Shown here in pieces: positions 1 through 7,314 of a DNA stretch of 64,000 nt (position 1 is the first letter of the stretch; each line of letters opens with the position of its first letter). The translations under genes and the position numbers were made by a program. Source of the DNA: Uliginosibacterium sp. GTDB lineage: Bacteria; Pseudomonadota; Gammaproteobacteria; Burkholderiales; Rhodocyclaceae. The notes under the pieces were generated by a model that saw only the letters and a program-made list of their open reading frames with translations, made no database searches and was not told the DNA's origin. The DNA lies in contig JADKDZ010000003.1 in NCBI GenBank assembly GCA_016718265.1, positions 268,001 through 332,000 of the forward strand, in the 5' to 3' direction.

Positions 1-75
1 CCGAATTGGCTCTCCGGGCAGGTGTTGTCTGCATTCGCGAGGCGCGATTTGGTCAGCTGCCGGACTTGTGCTTGA
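1..75. other. Left edge, no gene assigned
   Basis: Several frames stay open through these 75 bases. One of them ends in a TGA at 73-75 that overlaps the first ccmA codon, so the tail of an upstream operon gene is possible, but 24 codons are too few to identify it. Positions 9-23 carry the reverse complement of a short motif found between genes at 22637 and 55719 (see the repeat entries). Confidence 0.3.
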
Positions 76-711
76 ATGCCGGCCATGCTCCAAGCTCGGC
101 AACTGGCCTGCCTGCGCGGCGACCGCCTTCTCTTCCGCAAGCTCGATCTCACCGTCAAGGCCGGTGAGCTGTGGCGCATTGCCGGGGCGAATGGCATGGG
201 CAAGACCAGCCTCTTGCGCCAGCTCTGCGGCCTGCGTCACCTCGACCAGGGCGAGGTCTGCTGGCAGGGCGAGTCCATCACGGACTGCCGCGAGCGCTTT
301 CATGCCGGGCTGCTGTATCTGGGCCATGCGCCGAATCTGAATGATCTGCTCTCGCCGCTGGAAAACCTGCTGTTTGCCTGCCAGGCGCAAGGTCTGCCCG
401 TGTCGCCTGCGGCCTGCGAGTCCGCCTTGCAGCGCATCGGCTTGAGTGCCGCGCTGCATCTGCCGGCCCGGCTGCTCTCGCAGGGGCAGCGCCGCAGGGT
501 GAGTCTGGCGCGGCTGTTCCTCGCGGAAGCCCAGCCGCTGTGGCTTCTGGATGAACCCTTCACCGCGCTGGATGTGGCGGCCGTCGCCGAACTCGCCGCT
601 GTGCTCGATGCCCACTGTGCCGGTGGTGGCGCGGTGGTGTTCAGCTCGCATCAGGATGCGGGTTTTGCCACGCCGCTGAAGAGCCTCAACGTCGAGGATT
701 TCGCCCCATGA
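76..711 (+). CDS. ccmA: Heme exporter ATP-binding subunit CcmA
   Basis: This is the ATPase of the CcmABCD complex, which releases holo-CcmE during System I cytochrome c maturation and sits on the inner face of the cytoplasmic membrane. At 211 residues it matches the family length. The Walker A loop GANGMGKTS lies near residues 37-45, the ABC signature LSQGQ near 134-138, Walker B LWLLDE near 155-160 and the H-loop histidine near 192. A second ATG at position 85 gives the N-terminus MLQARQLAC, which resembles family members and may be the true start; neither start has a good ribosome binding site. The stop overlaps the ccmB start, so the two are translationally coupled. Confidence 0.93.
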   Translation: MPAMLQARQLACLRGDRLLFRKLDLTVKAGELWRIAGANGMGKTSLLRQLCGLRHLDQGEVCWQGESITDCRERFHAGLLYLGHAPNLNDLLSPLENLLFACQAQGLPVSPAACESALQRIGLSAALHLPARLLSQGQRRRVSLARLFLAEAQPLWLLDEPFTALDVAAVAELAAVLDAHCAGGGAVVFSSHQDAGFATPLKSLNVEDFAP

Positions 712-1373
712 GTGTCTTCCTGGCTGTCTTGCGGCGCGACCTCCTGCTGGCCTGGCGCGGGCGGGCGGACCTGCTTGTGGCACTCGCCTTCTTCGTCATC
801 GTCGCCAGCCTCTTCCCGTTCGGTGTGGGCGCCGAGCCCAACCAGCTGCGCGCCATCGGCCCCGGCGTGGTCTGGGTCGCGGCCTTGCTCGCCAGCCTGC
901 TCGCCCTGCCACGCATGTTCAGCCAGGATTTCGAGGCCGGCGTGCTCGAACAACTCCTGCTCTCGCCTGAGCCTGCCGTGCTGTGGGTCGGCGCCAAGAT
1001 CCTCGCCCATTGGCTCGCCACGGGGCTGCCGCTGGTGCTGATCTCGCCGCTGCTGGGCCTGATGTACGGGCTGGACGGCGACGCGCGCCTGGTCCTCGCG
1101 GCGTCCCTGCTGGTCGGCACGCCTATCCTCTCCTTGCTCGGCGCAATCGGCGCCGCGCTGACCCTGGGCCTGCGCGGCGCGGGCAGTCTGCTGGCCTTGC
1201 TGGTGCTGCCGCTTTTCGTGCCGGTGCTGGTCTTCGGTGCCGGGGCGGTGGACGCGTTCGCGGGGGGCATGGGCGTCAGCGCCCAGTTCTCGCTGCTCGG
1301 TGCAGGGGTGCTGGCCTCGGCGGCGCTGGTGCCGTTTGCGTGCGTAGCGGCGCTGCGGTTGGCGGCGGAGTGA
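708..1373 (+). CDS. ccmB: Heme exporter membrane subunit CcmB
   Basis: CcmB is the six-helix membrane partner of CcmA in cytochrome c maturation. The 221-residue product is hydrophobic throughout. Near its N-terminus it has the family pattern FLAVLRRDLLLAWRGRADLL, followed by a conserved central stretch with FSQDFEAGVLEQLLLSPEP. Its ATG overlaps the ccmA stop in an ATGA arrangement. In most genomes ccmC follows directly; here about 690 bases containing a toxin-antitoxin pair separate ccmB from ccmC. Confidence 0.93.
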   Translation: MSVFLAVLRRDLLLAWRGRADLLVALAFFVIVASLFPFGVGAEPNQLRAIGPGVVWVAALLASLLALPRMFSQDFEAGVLEQLLLSPEPAVLWVGAKILAHWLATGLPLVLISPLLGLMYGLDGDARLVLAASLLVGTPILSLLGAIGAALTLGLRGAGSLLALLVLPLFVPVLVFGAGAVDAFAGGMGVSAQFSLLGAGVLASAALVPFACVAALRLAAE

Positions 1374-1399
1374 GCATGGTTTCGCCAAGTAATCGTGCT

Positions 1400-1417
1400 A
1401 TAAAGAGTGTTCTTTAT
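1400..1417. promoter_or_regulatory. Palindromic operator and promoter of toxin-antitoxin pair 1
   Basis: A perfect 7-base inverted repeat, ATAAAGA and TCTTTAT with a 4-base spacer, sits 23 bases before the antitoxin start. A -10-like TATAAA (1399-1404) overlaps its left arm, and AGGTGA at 1431-1436 can serve as ribosome binding site. Phd/YefM-type antitoxins normally repress their own operon through such AT-rich palindromes. The palindrome is seen directly; its use as operator is inferred. Confidence 0.6.
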
Positions 1418-1440
1418 TGTGCTTTTAATGAGGTGATCCG

Positions 1441-1698
1441 ATGGCCAGTATCAGCGCGAATGATCTGAAAACCAAAGGCGTGGCGGCGATTGAGGCCGCA
1501 CTGCGTGAGCGGCCAGAGGCCTTGGTGTCGGTGCGCGGCAAGGACCGCTTCGTGGTCATGGATCTGGCGCATTACCACCATCTGCGTGAATGCGAGCTGG
1601 AGGCGGCTCTGGCCGAGACCCGTGCCGATCTGGCTGCCGGGCGCGCCATCGAGGAATCTGCCGAGGCGCACTTGAAGCGGCTGGATGCGCTGGAATGA
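1441..1698 (+). CDS. Type II antitoxin, Phd/YefM family
   Basis: An 85-residue protein beginning MASISANDLKTKG, the usual N-terminal DNA-binding pattern of prevent-host-death antitoxins, followed by VSVRGKDRFVVMDLAHYHHL, typical of the Phd/YefM fold. The acidic, helical C-terminal part (about residues 55-85) would wrap around the toxin. Its stop codon overlaps the toxin start (ATGA). The pair is expected to repress its own promoter through the palindrome just upstream. It lies inside the ccm operon between ccmB and ccmC, an uncommon place that suggests later insertion. Confidence 0.85.
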   Translation: MASISANDLKTKGVAAIEAALRERPEALVSVRGKDRFVVMDLAHYHHLRECELEAALAETRADLAAGRAIEESAEAHLKRLDALE

Positions 1699-1970
1699 GC
1701 TATAGGCTCGTTTTTACCGATCACTACACACGCAGGGCGGCCCGCTTTCTCAAACGGCATCCCGAGATGCGCGGGCAATACCTGAAGGTGCTGCAATTGC
1801 TGGCAGCCAACCCGCACCATCCTTCGCTGCGCCTGCACGCCTTGAGTGGCAAGTTGCTGGGCTTGCACTCCGTATCGATCAATCTTTCATACCGGATCAC
1901 GCTCGAATTGCTGATCGAAGACGGAAAGATCATTCCCATCGACGTGGGCGATCATGATGCGGTGTATTGA
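1695..1970 (+). CDS. Type II toxin, RelE/ParE superfamily
   Basis: A 91-residue basic protein starting MSYRLVFTDHYTRRAARFLK and ending IIPIDVGDHDAVY. The last segment is the conserved C-terminal strand of RelE/YafQ-type toxins. Such proteins usually cleave mRNA at the ribosome, while the ParE branch targets gyrase; the sequence alone does not settle which. I chose the ATG at 1695 because it overlaps the antitoxin stop; a longer reading from 1590 would run through the antitoxin gene. A short gap of 96 bases follows before ccmC, with no terminator seen, so transcription from the TA promoter may continue into ccmC. Confidence 0.82.
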   Translation: MSYRLVFTDHYTRRAARFLKRHPEMRGQYLKVLQLLAANPHHPSLRLHALSGKLLGLHSVSINLSYRITLELLIEDGKIIPIDVGDHDAVY

Positions 1971-2066
1971 CCCGGCAGCACGTCCGCGACTTGAAACAGA
2001 TCAAGGCTCTCAGGGACGGTTTTCTTCGTATCATGTCGCTCCCGGCGGATTCTGGCCTTTGACCCC

Positions 2067-2810
2067 ATGAACATTTTCCGGTTTTCTTCTCCGCAGACCT
2101 TCTACCCGCTTGCTGGCCGCCTTGTGCCGGTGTTTGCCGTGCTCGCGGCCGTCTGCTGTGCGCTCGGGCTATGGCTGGGTTTCTTCGTGGCGCCGACCGA
2201 CGCCGTGCAGGGCGAGGTGTACCGGGTGATCTTCATTCACGTGCCGGCCGCCTGGATGAGCATGTTCATCTATCTGGTGATGGCTTTCTGGTCGGCCATC
2301 GGGCTGGGGTTGGGCACGCGGCTGTCCTTCTACATGACCCAAGCGCTGGCGCCTACCGGCGCCCTGTTCTGCTTCATCGCGCTGTGGACGGGCGCGCTGT
2401 GGGGCCGCCCGACCTGGGGCGCCTACTGGGTGTGGGATGCGCGGCTCACCTCGCAACTCCTGCTGCAATTCCTCTACTTCGGCTTTATCGCGCTGACGCG
2501 CTCGATTGAAGACCCGCGCCGGGCAGACCGCGCGGGCGCGATCATCGCGCTGGTCGGGGCGGTGAACGTGCCGATCATCTATTTCTCGGTGCAGTGGTGG
2601 AGCACGCTGCATCAGGGTGCCTCGGTGAGCATGACGAAGGCGCCCTCCATGGCCAGCACCATGCTCTGGGGCATGCTGGTGATGGCCTTCGCCGCCTGGT
2701 TCTACAGCCTGGCGGTGGTGTTTGCGCGCGTGCGCAGCATCATCCTGGAACGCGAGCGGCATACGGATTGGGCACGCGCCGAGATCGCGCGGCTCGGAGG
2801 AGGGCGCTGA
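2067..2810 (+). CDS. ccmC: Heme exporter/heme handling protein CcmC
   Basis: CcmC presents heme to CcmE in the periplasm. The 247-residue product has six predicted membrane helices. The tryptophan-rich WGAYWVWDAR motif lies near residues 117-126, and the two conserved periplasmic histidines appear in IHVPAAW (His58) and TLHQG (His182). All catalytic features are intact. It overlaps the ccmD ATG by one base, and a GGAGGAGGG purine run at 2796-2804 provides the ribosome binding site for the next gene. Confidence 0.95.
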   Translation: MNIFRFSSPQTFYPLAGRLVPVFAVLAAVCCALGLWLGFFVAPTDAVQGEVYRVIFIHVPAAWMSMFIYLVMAFWSAIGLGLGTRLSFYMTQALAPTGALFCFIALWTGALWGRPTWGAYWVWDARLTSQLLLQFLYFGFIALTRSIEDPRRADRAGAIIALVGAVNVPIIYFSVQWWSTLHQGASVSMTKAPSMASTMLWGMLVMAFAAWFYSLAVVFARVRSIILERERHTDWARAEIARLGGGR

Positions 2811-2982
2811 TGCAGTGGCAATCGATGGCCGAATTTTTGCGATGGGCGGACGCGGCTTCTTCGTCTGGGGCAGCTACGGCGTGAGCTTTGCATTGATCGT
2901 GGCGGAACTCTGGCTGCTTCGGCAGCGTCACAGGAGCAGTTTTGCCAGGCTTTACAGCTTGCAGCAACTCGAAAAGGATTGA
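2810..2982 (+). CDS. ccmD: Heme exporter protein CcmD, apparently frameshifted
   Basis: CcmD is a tiny single-helix subunit that ties CcmE to CcmABC. The expected start, ATG at 2810 behind a strong purine-rich site, reads MQWQSMAEFL and then leaves the right frame. The rest of a normal CcmD (FAMGGRGFFVWGSYGV, then a hydrophobic helix and basic tail) lies in another frame. The shift falls at a run of five T at 2834-2838; six T would join the two halves into a normal protein of about 57 residues. As written, translation could only begin at GTG 2815 or ATG 2842. This may be a sequencing error, a real mutation or slippage at the T run. Confidence 0.75.
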
Positions 2983-2983
2983 T

Positions 2984-3430
2984 GTGAAACCCCGTCACAA
3001 ACGTTTCCTGCTCATCGGTGTCGCCCTCATTCTGCTCGGCGGCGCTGCGGCGCTGGTGCTGAACGCCTTCCAGGACAACATTGTCTTCTTCCACACCCCG
3101 AGCGAAGTCGCCGAGGGCAAGGTGCCGCAGGGCCGCACTTTCCGCGTCGGCGGCATGGTGCAGGCCGGCTCCCTGAGCCGTGAGGCCGACGGCATGACCG
3201 TGCGCTTCGTGATCACCGACACCGCCAAGACGGTACCGGTCGTCTACAAGGGTGCGCTGCCGGATCTCTTCAAGGAAGCCAAGGGCGCGGTCGCGCAGGG
3301 CACGCTCGGCGCGGACGGCGTGTTCACGGCCACCGAAGTGCTCGCCAAGCACGACGAGAACTACATGCCGCCCGAGGCCAAGGACGCGATCGACAAGGCG
3401 CACAAGACGGCGCGGACGGTTTCACAGTAG
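2984..3430 (+). CDS. ccmE: Periplasmic heme chaperone CcmE
   Basis: CcmE binds heme covalently and hands it to CcmF for attachment to apocytochromes. The 148-residue protein has an N-terminal membrane anchor (about residues 7-27) and a beta-barrel domain. The heme-binding histidine and nearby tyrosine are present in KHDENY (His123, Tyr127). I chose GTG at 2984, giving VKPRHKRF, because this is the conserved family N-terminus; an upstream ATG at 2942 lies inside ccmD. After it, the ccm order is again broken by about 1.1 kb of other genes before ccmF. Confidence 0.93.
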   Translation: MKPRHKRFLLIGVALILLGGAAALVLNAFQDNIVFFHTPSEVAEGKVPQGRTFRVGGMVQAGSLSREADGMTVRFVITDTAKTVPVVYKGALPDLFKEAKGAVAQGTLGADGVFTATEVLAKHDENYMPPEAKDAIDKAHKTARTVSQ

Positions 3431-3558
3431 GGCGGGTTAGCGCAGCGTAACCCGCCACGCCGGGCTCCGGTGCGCTGGCTTGCAGCGCGGGTCAATTGGC
3501 GAGGCTAAGGTTCAAGGTGCTCGGTTTTCGCTGCCTTAAATGCGAACAGGAGATGTGC

Positions 3559-3885
3559 ATGCTCGACAAGATCAAGGACATCGGTAACCAGGCGAGCACG
3601 GCCGCCAGCGATGCGGTGCAGGCCGTGACCACGACGGTGAAGGACGGCGTCGAGTCGCTGGTGAATACTGCGACCACGGTGACCGGCGCGATCAACGAGA
3701 AAGCGGTGCGGGCGTCGACGGCGCAGATGTGCCGCATTCTCGAAATCGCACTGGAAGAGATCAAGGACAGGCCGCTGGCCGAGCGCCCGGGCACGCTGAC
3801 GGCGACGGTGAATTTCGGCGTGGCCTCGCTGGAGATGCAGGTGCAGCTTGAGCCAAAGGCTGCCGCCGCGCAGAAGGCGAGATAG
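3559..3885 (+). CDS. Small protein of unknown function
   Basis: I do not recognise this 108-residue product. The first 60 residues are rich in Ala, Thr, Val and charged residues and should form amphipathic helices; the last 40 look like two or three strands (TLTATVNFGVASLEMQVQLE). There is no signal peptide or cysteine pair. GGAG at 3549-3552 favours the ATG at 3559 over the one at 3553. It lies between ccmE and a toxin-antitoxin pair, in the block that separates ccmE from ccmF, and shows no obvious link to heme handling. Confidence 0.6.
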   Translation: MLDKIKDIGNQASTAASDAVQAVTTTVKDGVESLVNTATTVTGAINEKAVRASTAQMCRILEIALEEIKDRPLAERPGTLTATVNFGVASLEMQVQLEPKAAAAQKAR

Positions 3886-3938
3886 CGATGGCGGGCAGGA
3901 TGCGGCGTCTTGCAGCGACCGCATTTGTTATCAATAAT

Positions 3939-3957
3939 GGTTGCAATAGTTGCAACC
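3939..3957. promoter_or_regulatory. Palindromic operator of toxin-antitoxin pair 2
   Basis: A perfect 8-base inverted repeat, GGTTGCAA and TTGCAACC with a 3-base TAG spacer, ends 13 bases before the antitoxin start. Ribbon-helix-helix antitoxins bind such short palindromes as paired dimers and repress their own operon. The repeat is seen directly; its role is inferred from position and family. Confidence 0.6.
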
Positions 3958-3970
3958 GGAGCGCGGCAGC

Positions 3971-4240
3971 ATGAGCACGACACTGGGCATCAAGGTGGAC
4001 GACGCGACGCGGGAGCGCCTCGCTTCACTGGCTGAAGGACTGGATCGCACCCCGCATTGGATCCTCAAGACTGCGCTGAACGAGTATCTGGATCGGGAAG
4101 AAAGCCATCTGCGCGAGCAGCGTGAAGACCTTGCCCGTTGGGAGCGCTTCTCGCTTACCGGCGAGGCGGTGAGTGGCGAGGATGCCGACGTGTGGTTGGC
4201 GCGGCTGGAGGCCGGGGAAGATGCCCCCTGCCCATGGTGA
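3971..4240 (+). CDS. Type II antitoxin, CopG/RHH family
   Basis: An 89-residue protein whose first 45 residues (MSTTLGIKVDDATRERLASL and the following LDRTPHWILKTALNEYL) form the ribbon-helix-helix fold of CopG/ParD-type antitoxins. The C-terminal half is charged and helical, as expected for a toxin-binding tail. The start at 3971 is preferred over 3950 because the latter would run through the operator palindrome. It overlaps the toxin gene by 7 bases. Confidence 0.85.
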   Translation: MSTTLGIKVDDATRERLASLAEGLDRTPHWILKTALNEYLDREESHLREQREDLARWERFSLTGEAVSGEDADVWLARLEAGEDAPCPW

Positions 4241-4509
4241 AATGGAGTGCCGAGGCCTTGCGTGATGTGGGCCGCCTGCACGCATTTCTGAAGCCGCACA
4301 GCGCCGTGGCCGCCAGCAAGGCCGTAGGCGCGATCCGCACCGCCGCGGGGTTTCTGGGCGAGAATCCGGGTGCTGGACGCCCCATGAATGATGAGCGGCG
4401 AGAGTGGTTTGCCCGGTTTGGCGCGGGCGCTTACGTTTTGCGCTATCGACTCACCCCGGCGGGTGAGGTTTTCATCCTGCGCGTGTGGCACACGCGCGAA
4501 TTACGCTGA
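4234..4509 (+). CDS. Type II toxin, ParE/RelE superfamily
   Basis: A 91-residue protein starting MVKWSAEALRDVGRLHAFLK and ending with the toxin-family strand VFILRVWHTRELR. The middle motif GRPMNDERREWFARFGAGAY is the usual ParE layout. ParE toxins poison DNA gyrase, RelE relatives cut mRNA; with a CopG/RHH partner the ParE type is more likely. The ATG at 4234 overlaps the antitoxin end and gives the normal length. The gene ends 17 bases before ccmF with no terminator between. Confidence 0.82.
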   Translation: MVKWSAEALRDVGRLHAFLKPHSAVAASKAVGAIRTAAGFLGENPGAGRPMNDERREWFARFGAGAYVLRYRLTPAGEVFILRVWHTRELR

Positions 4510-4526
4510 ACCATCAAAGACTCCCA

Positions 4527-6476
4527 ATGATCCCCGAACTCGGCCATTTCTCCCTGATCCTCGCCCTTGTCCTGGCCGCCGTGCTGGGCGTTTTGCCGAT
4601 GTGGGGCGCGGCGCGCGGCGACGCGGCCTTGATGGCGGTGGCGCGGCCGGCGGCGCGCTTGCAGTTTGTGCTGGTGGCGGTGGCGTTTGTCGCCTTGTCC
4701 TGGGCGTTTGCCATGAACGACTTTTCGGTGGCTTACGTGGCGCAGCACTCCAATACGCGTCTGCCGCTGGTGTATCGCCTCACAGCGGTGTGGGGCAGCC
4801 ACGAGGGTTCTTTGCTGTTGTGGGGGCTGATGCTGACGGGCTGGACGGCGGCCGTGTCGTTCTCGCGCCGATTGCCGGAGGTGTTCACAGCGCGGGTGCT
4901 GGCGGTGCTGGGGCTGGTGAGCTGCGGCTTTCTGGCCTTCATGCTGCTGACCTCCAACCCCTTCGCGCGCCTCCTGCCGGCGGCGGTGGAGGGCAATGAC
5001 CTGAATCCGCTGCTGCAAGACCCCGGGATGATCATTCACCCGCCGCTGCTCTACATGGGCTACGTCGGCTTCTCGGTGGCCTATGCGTTTGCGATGGCGG
5101 CGCTGATCGGCGGCCAGTTCGACGCGGCCTGGGCACGCCTGTCGCGGCCGTGGACGCTGACGGCCTGGCTCTTCCTGACGCTGGGCATCGCGCTGGGCTC
5201 CGGCTGGGCGTATTACGAGCTGGGCTGGGGCGGCTGGTGGTTCTGGGACCCTGTGGAGAACGCCTCCTTCATGCCCTGGCTGGTCGGCACGGCGCTGGTG
5301 CATTCGCTGGCGGTGACCGAGAAGCGCGGCGCCTTCAAGAGCTGGACGGTGCTGCTGGCGATTGCGGCGTTTTCGCTCTCGCTGCTCGGTACCTTCCTGG
5401 TTCGCTCCGGGGTGCTGACCAGTGTGCATGCCTTCGCGTCCGACCCGCGCCGTGGCGTGTTCATCCTCGCGTTGCTGGTGCTGGTGATCGGCAGCTCCTT
5501 GCTGCTCTACGCCTGGCGGGCGGCCAAGCTCACGGGCGGCGGCAGCTTCGCCTTCCTCTCCCGCGAGACGGCTTTGCTCCTCAATAACGTGCTGTTTGCG
5601 GCTGTCGCGGCGACGGTGCTGCTTGGCACCCTGTATCCGCTGCTGGTTGACGCGCTGGGGTTGGGCAAGCTCTCGGTCGGCCCGCCGTATTTCGAGGCGG
5701 TGTTTTTCCCGCTGATGATTCCGGTGGTGCTGCTGATGGTGGCGGGGCCGTTCGTGCGCTGGAAAGGTCACGAAGCCCCCTTGCTGCTGAGGCGCCTGGC
5801 GCCTGCCTTTGCGGCCAGCGTGGTGCTGGGCGGGCTTGGCGCCTGGCTGATCGGCGCGGCATCGTGGAGAAGTGCGCTGGGCTTGATTCTGGCAGCATGG
5901 GTGCTGCTGGGCAGCCTGCAGCTTGCCTGGGCAAGGATGCAAGGTGAAGGCGGCCTCTGGAAGCGGCTCTCCAGCATCCCTGGTTCCTGGTGGGGCATGT
6001 GGCTGGCCCATCTCGGCATCGGCATCTTCATCATTGGCGTGAGCCTGGTGAAAACCCTGGAGACGAATGCCGACATCGCGGTGAAGGTGGGCGACAGCAC
6101 CGAGCTGGCCGGGTATCGCTTCACGCTCGACAAGGTGGTCGAGGTGGAAGGCCCGAATTACACCGCGGCGCGTGGCATCGTGCGTCTGTCGCGCAACGGT
6201 GTGAACATCAACACCCTGCACCCCGAGAAGCGCGTCTACACCGCCCGCCAGATGCCGATGACCGAAGCCTCGCTCGACGTCGGCCTCTTCCGTGATGTGT
6301 ACGTCTCGCTCGGCGAGCCGACCGGCGCGCCGGACACCTGGGTGCTGCGCCTGTACTACAAGCCCTTCATCAGCTGGATCTGGGCGGGCTGTTTGCTGAT
6401 GGCGCTGGGTGGGCTGTGTGCGGCGCTGGACAAGCGCTATCGCAAGCATGCTGTGCGCAAGGAGTTATCGACATGA
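4527..6476 (+). CDS. ccmF: Cytochrome c heme lyase subunit CcmF
   Basis: CcmF takes heme from CcmE and, with CcmH, attaches it to the CXXCH motifs of apocytochromes in the periplasm. The 649-residue polytopic membrane protein has the signature WWD motif GWGGWWFWDPVEN near residues 234-245 and a large periplasmic C-terminal domain before a final helix. The start MIPELGHFSL is the conserved N-terminus; an upstream ATG at 4485 lies inside the toxin gene. The stop overlaps the next ATG. Confidence 0.95.
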   Translation: MIPELGHFSLILALVLAAVLGVLPMWGAARGDAALMAVARPAARLQFVLVAVAFVALSWAFAMNDFSVAYVAQHSNTRLPLVYRLTAVWGSHEGSLLLWGLMLTGWTAAVSFSRRLPEVFTARVLAVLGLVSCGFLAFMLLTSNPFARLLPAAVEGNDLNPLLQDPGMIIHPPLLYMGYVGFSVAYAFAMAALIGGQFDAAWARLSRPWTLTAWLFLTLGIALGSGWAYYELGWGGWWFWDPVENASFMPWLVGTALVHSLAVTEKRGAFKSWTVLLAIAAFSLSLLGTFLVRSGVLTSVHAFASDPRRGVFILALLVLVIGSSLLLYAWRAAKLTGGGSFAFLSRETALLLNNVLFAAVAATVLLGTLYPLLVDALGLGKLSVGPPYFEAVFFPLMIPVVLLMVAGPFVRWKGHEAPLLLRRLAPAFAASVVLGGLGAWLIGAASWRSALGLILAAWVLLGSLQLAWARMQGEGGLWKRLSSIPGSWWGMWLAHLGIGIFIIGVSLVKTLETNADIAVKVGDSTELAGYRFTLDKVVEVEGPNYTAARGIVRLSRNGVNINTLHPEKRVYTARQMPMTEASLDVGLFRDVYVSLGEPTGAPDTWVLRLYYKPFISWIWAGCLLMALGGLCAALDKRYRKHAVRKELST

Positions 6477-6781
6477 TCGACATCGACCGTCTCAGCGAGG
6501 CGGATCTTCTGGACCTCAATAGACGGATCGTGGCGCGCTTGCGGATGATTCAAGACATGCGCGCCCACAGCCAGATGCTGAACTACCGGGTAGGTGACAG
6601 GGTTGGGTTCAATTCCAATGAAGGTGTCGCCAAATTTGGCATCCTGACAAAGTACAACAAGAAAACCGTGACCATCCTGACCGAAGACGGGCAGCACTGG
6701 AACGTGGCGCCCGGTTTCATCTACGCCGCGCCGTTGGCCGAGCGCGACATCACGCCGCCATCGCCGAGCTTGAAACCATGA
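6473..6781 (+). CDS. Conserved-looking 102-residue protein inside the ccm operon, function unknown
   Basis: The ATG overlaps the ccmF stop and the stop overlaps the ccmG start, so this gene is tightly built into the operon. Residues 1-40 are helical and charged; residues 42-90 (YRVGDRVGF, then FGILTKYNKKTVTILTEDG and QHWNVAP) look like a small SH3/KOW-like beta domain that might bind nucleic acid or protein. There is no signal peptide, so the product should be cytoplasmic, unlike the rest of the Ccm machinery. It is not a standard ccm gene and I cannot assign a role. Confidence 0.7.
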   Translation: MIDIDRLSEADLLDLNRRIVARLRMIQDMRAHSQMLNYRVGDRVGFNSNEGVAKFGILTKYNKKTVTILTEDGQHWNVAPGFIYAAPLAERDITPPSPSLKP

Positions 6782-7314
6782 AACCCAAAGCGCTGATTCC
6801 CTTTGCGATCTTTCTGGTGCTGGTGGTCTTTCTGGCCATCGGCCTGACGCGCGATCCGCGCGAGATTCCGTCTCCGCTGATCGACAAGCCGGCGCCGGCG
6901 TTCAGCCTGCCGCAGCTGGCGAAGCCCGATCAGCCCCTGCAACTGGCCGACATGCAGGGCAAGGTCTGGCTGCTGAATGTCTGGGCCTCGTGGTGCGCGG
7001 CCTGCCGCGACGAGCATCCGGTGCTGGTGGAATTTGCCAAGCAGGGTGTGCTGCCGATCGTTGGCCTGAACTACAAGGACAAGCGCGCGGATGCGCAGGC
7101 CTGGCTGAAGGAATTCGGCGACCCCTACGCCACCAGCATTGTGGATGCGGACGGGCGGGTGGGTATCGACTACGGCGTGTACGGCGTGCCGGAGACCTTT
7201 CTGATCGATGGTGCCGGGCGCATCCGTTACAAGCAGATCGGGCCGATCACGCCCGAGGTGCTGGCGAAAGAAATCCTGCCGCGGGTGCGTCAGCTGACCG
7301 GAGGGCAAGGCTGA
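6778..7314 (+). CDS. ccmG: Thiol:disulfide interchange protein CcmG/DsbE
   Basis: A membrane-anchored periplasmic thioredoxin that reduces the apocytochrome CXXCH cysteines before heme attachment. The 178-residue protein has an N-terminal helix (residues 7-23) and the active-site motif WCAAC (Cys73, Cys76) in the normal thioredoxin context, with the cis-proline region GVPETF near residues 141-146. It overlaps its neighbours on both sides by a few bases. A purine-rich GGAGGG at 7299-7304 precedes ccmH. Confidence 0.93.
   Translation: MKPKALIPFAIFLVLVVFLAIGLTRDPREIPSPLIDKPAPAFSLPQLAKPDQPLQLADMQGKVWLLNVWASWCAACRDEHPVLVEFAKQGVLPIVGLNYKDKRADAQAWLKEFGDPYATSIVDADGRVGIDYGVYGVPETFLIDGAGRIRYKQIGPITPEVLAKEILPRVRQLTGGQG

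Noticed and set aside
4443..6449. Long open frame (668 codons) on the minus strand
   Set aside because: It is antisense to ccmF, rich in Arg, Gln and His, and has no family features; long antisense frames are common in GC-rich genes.
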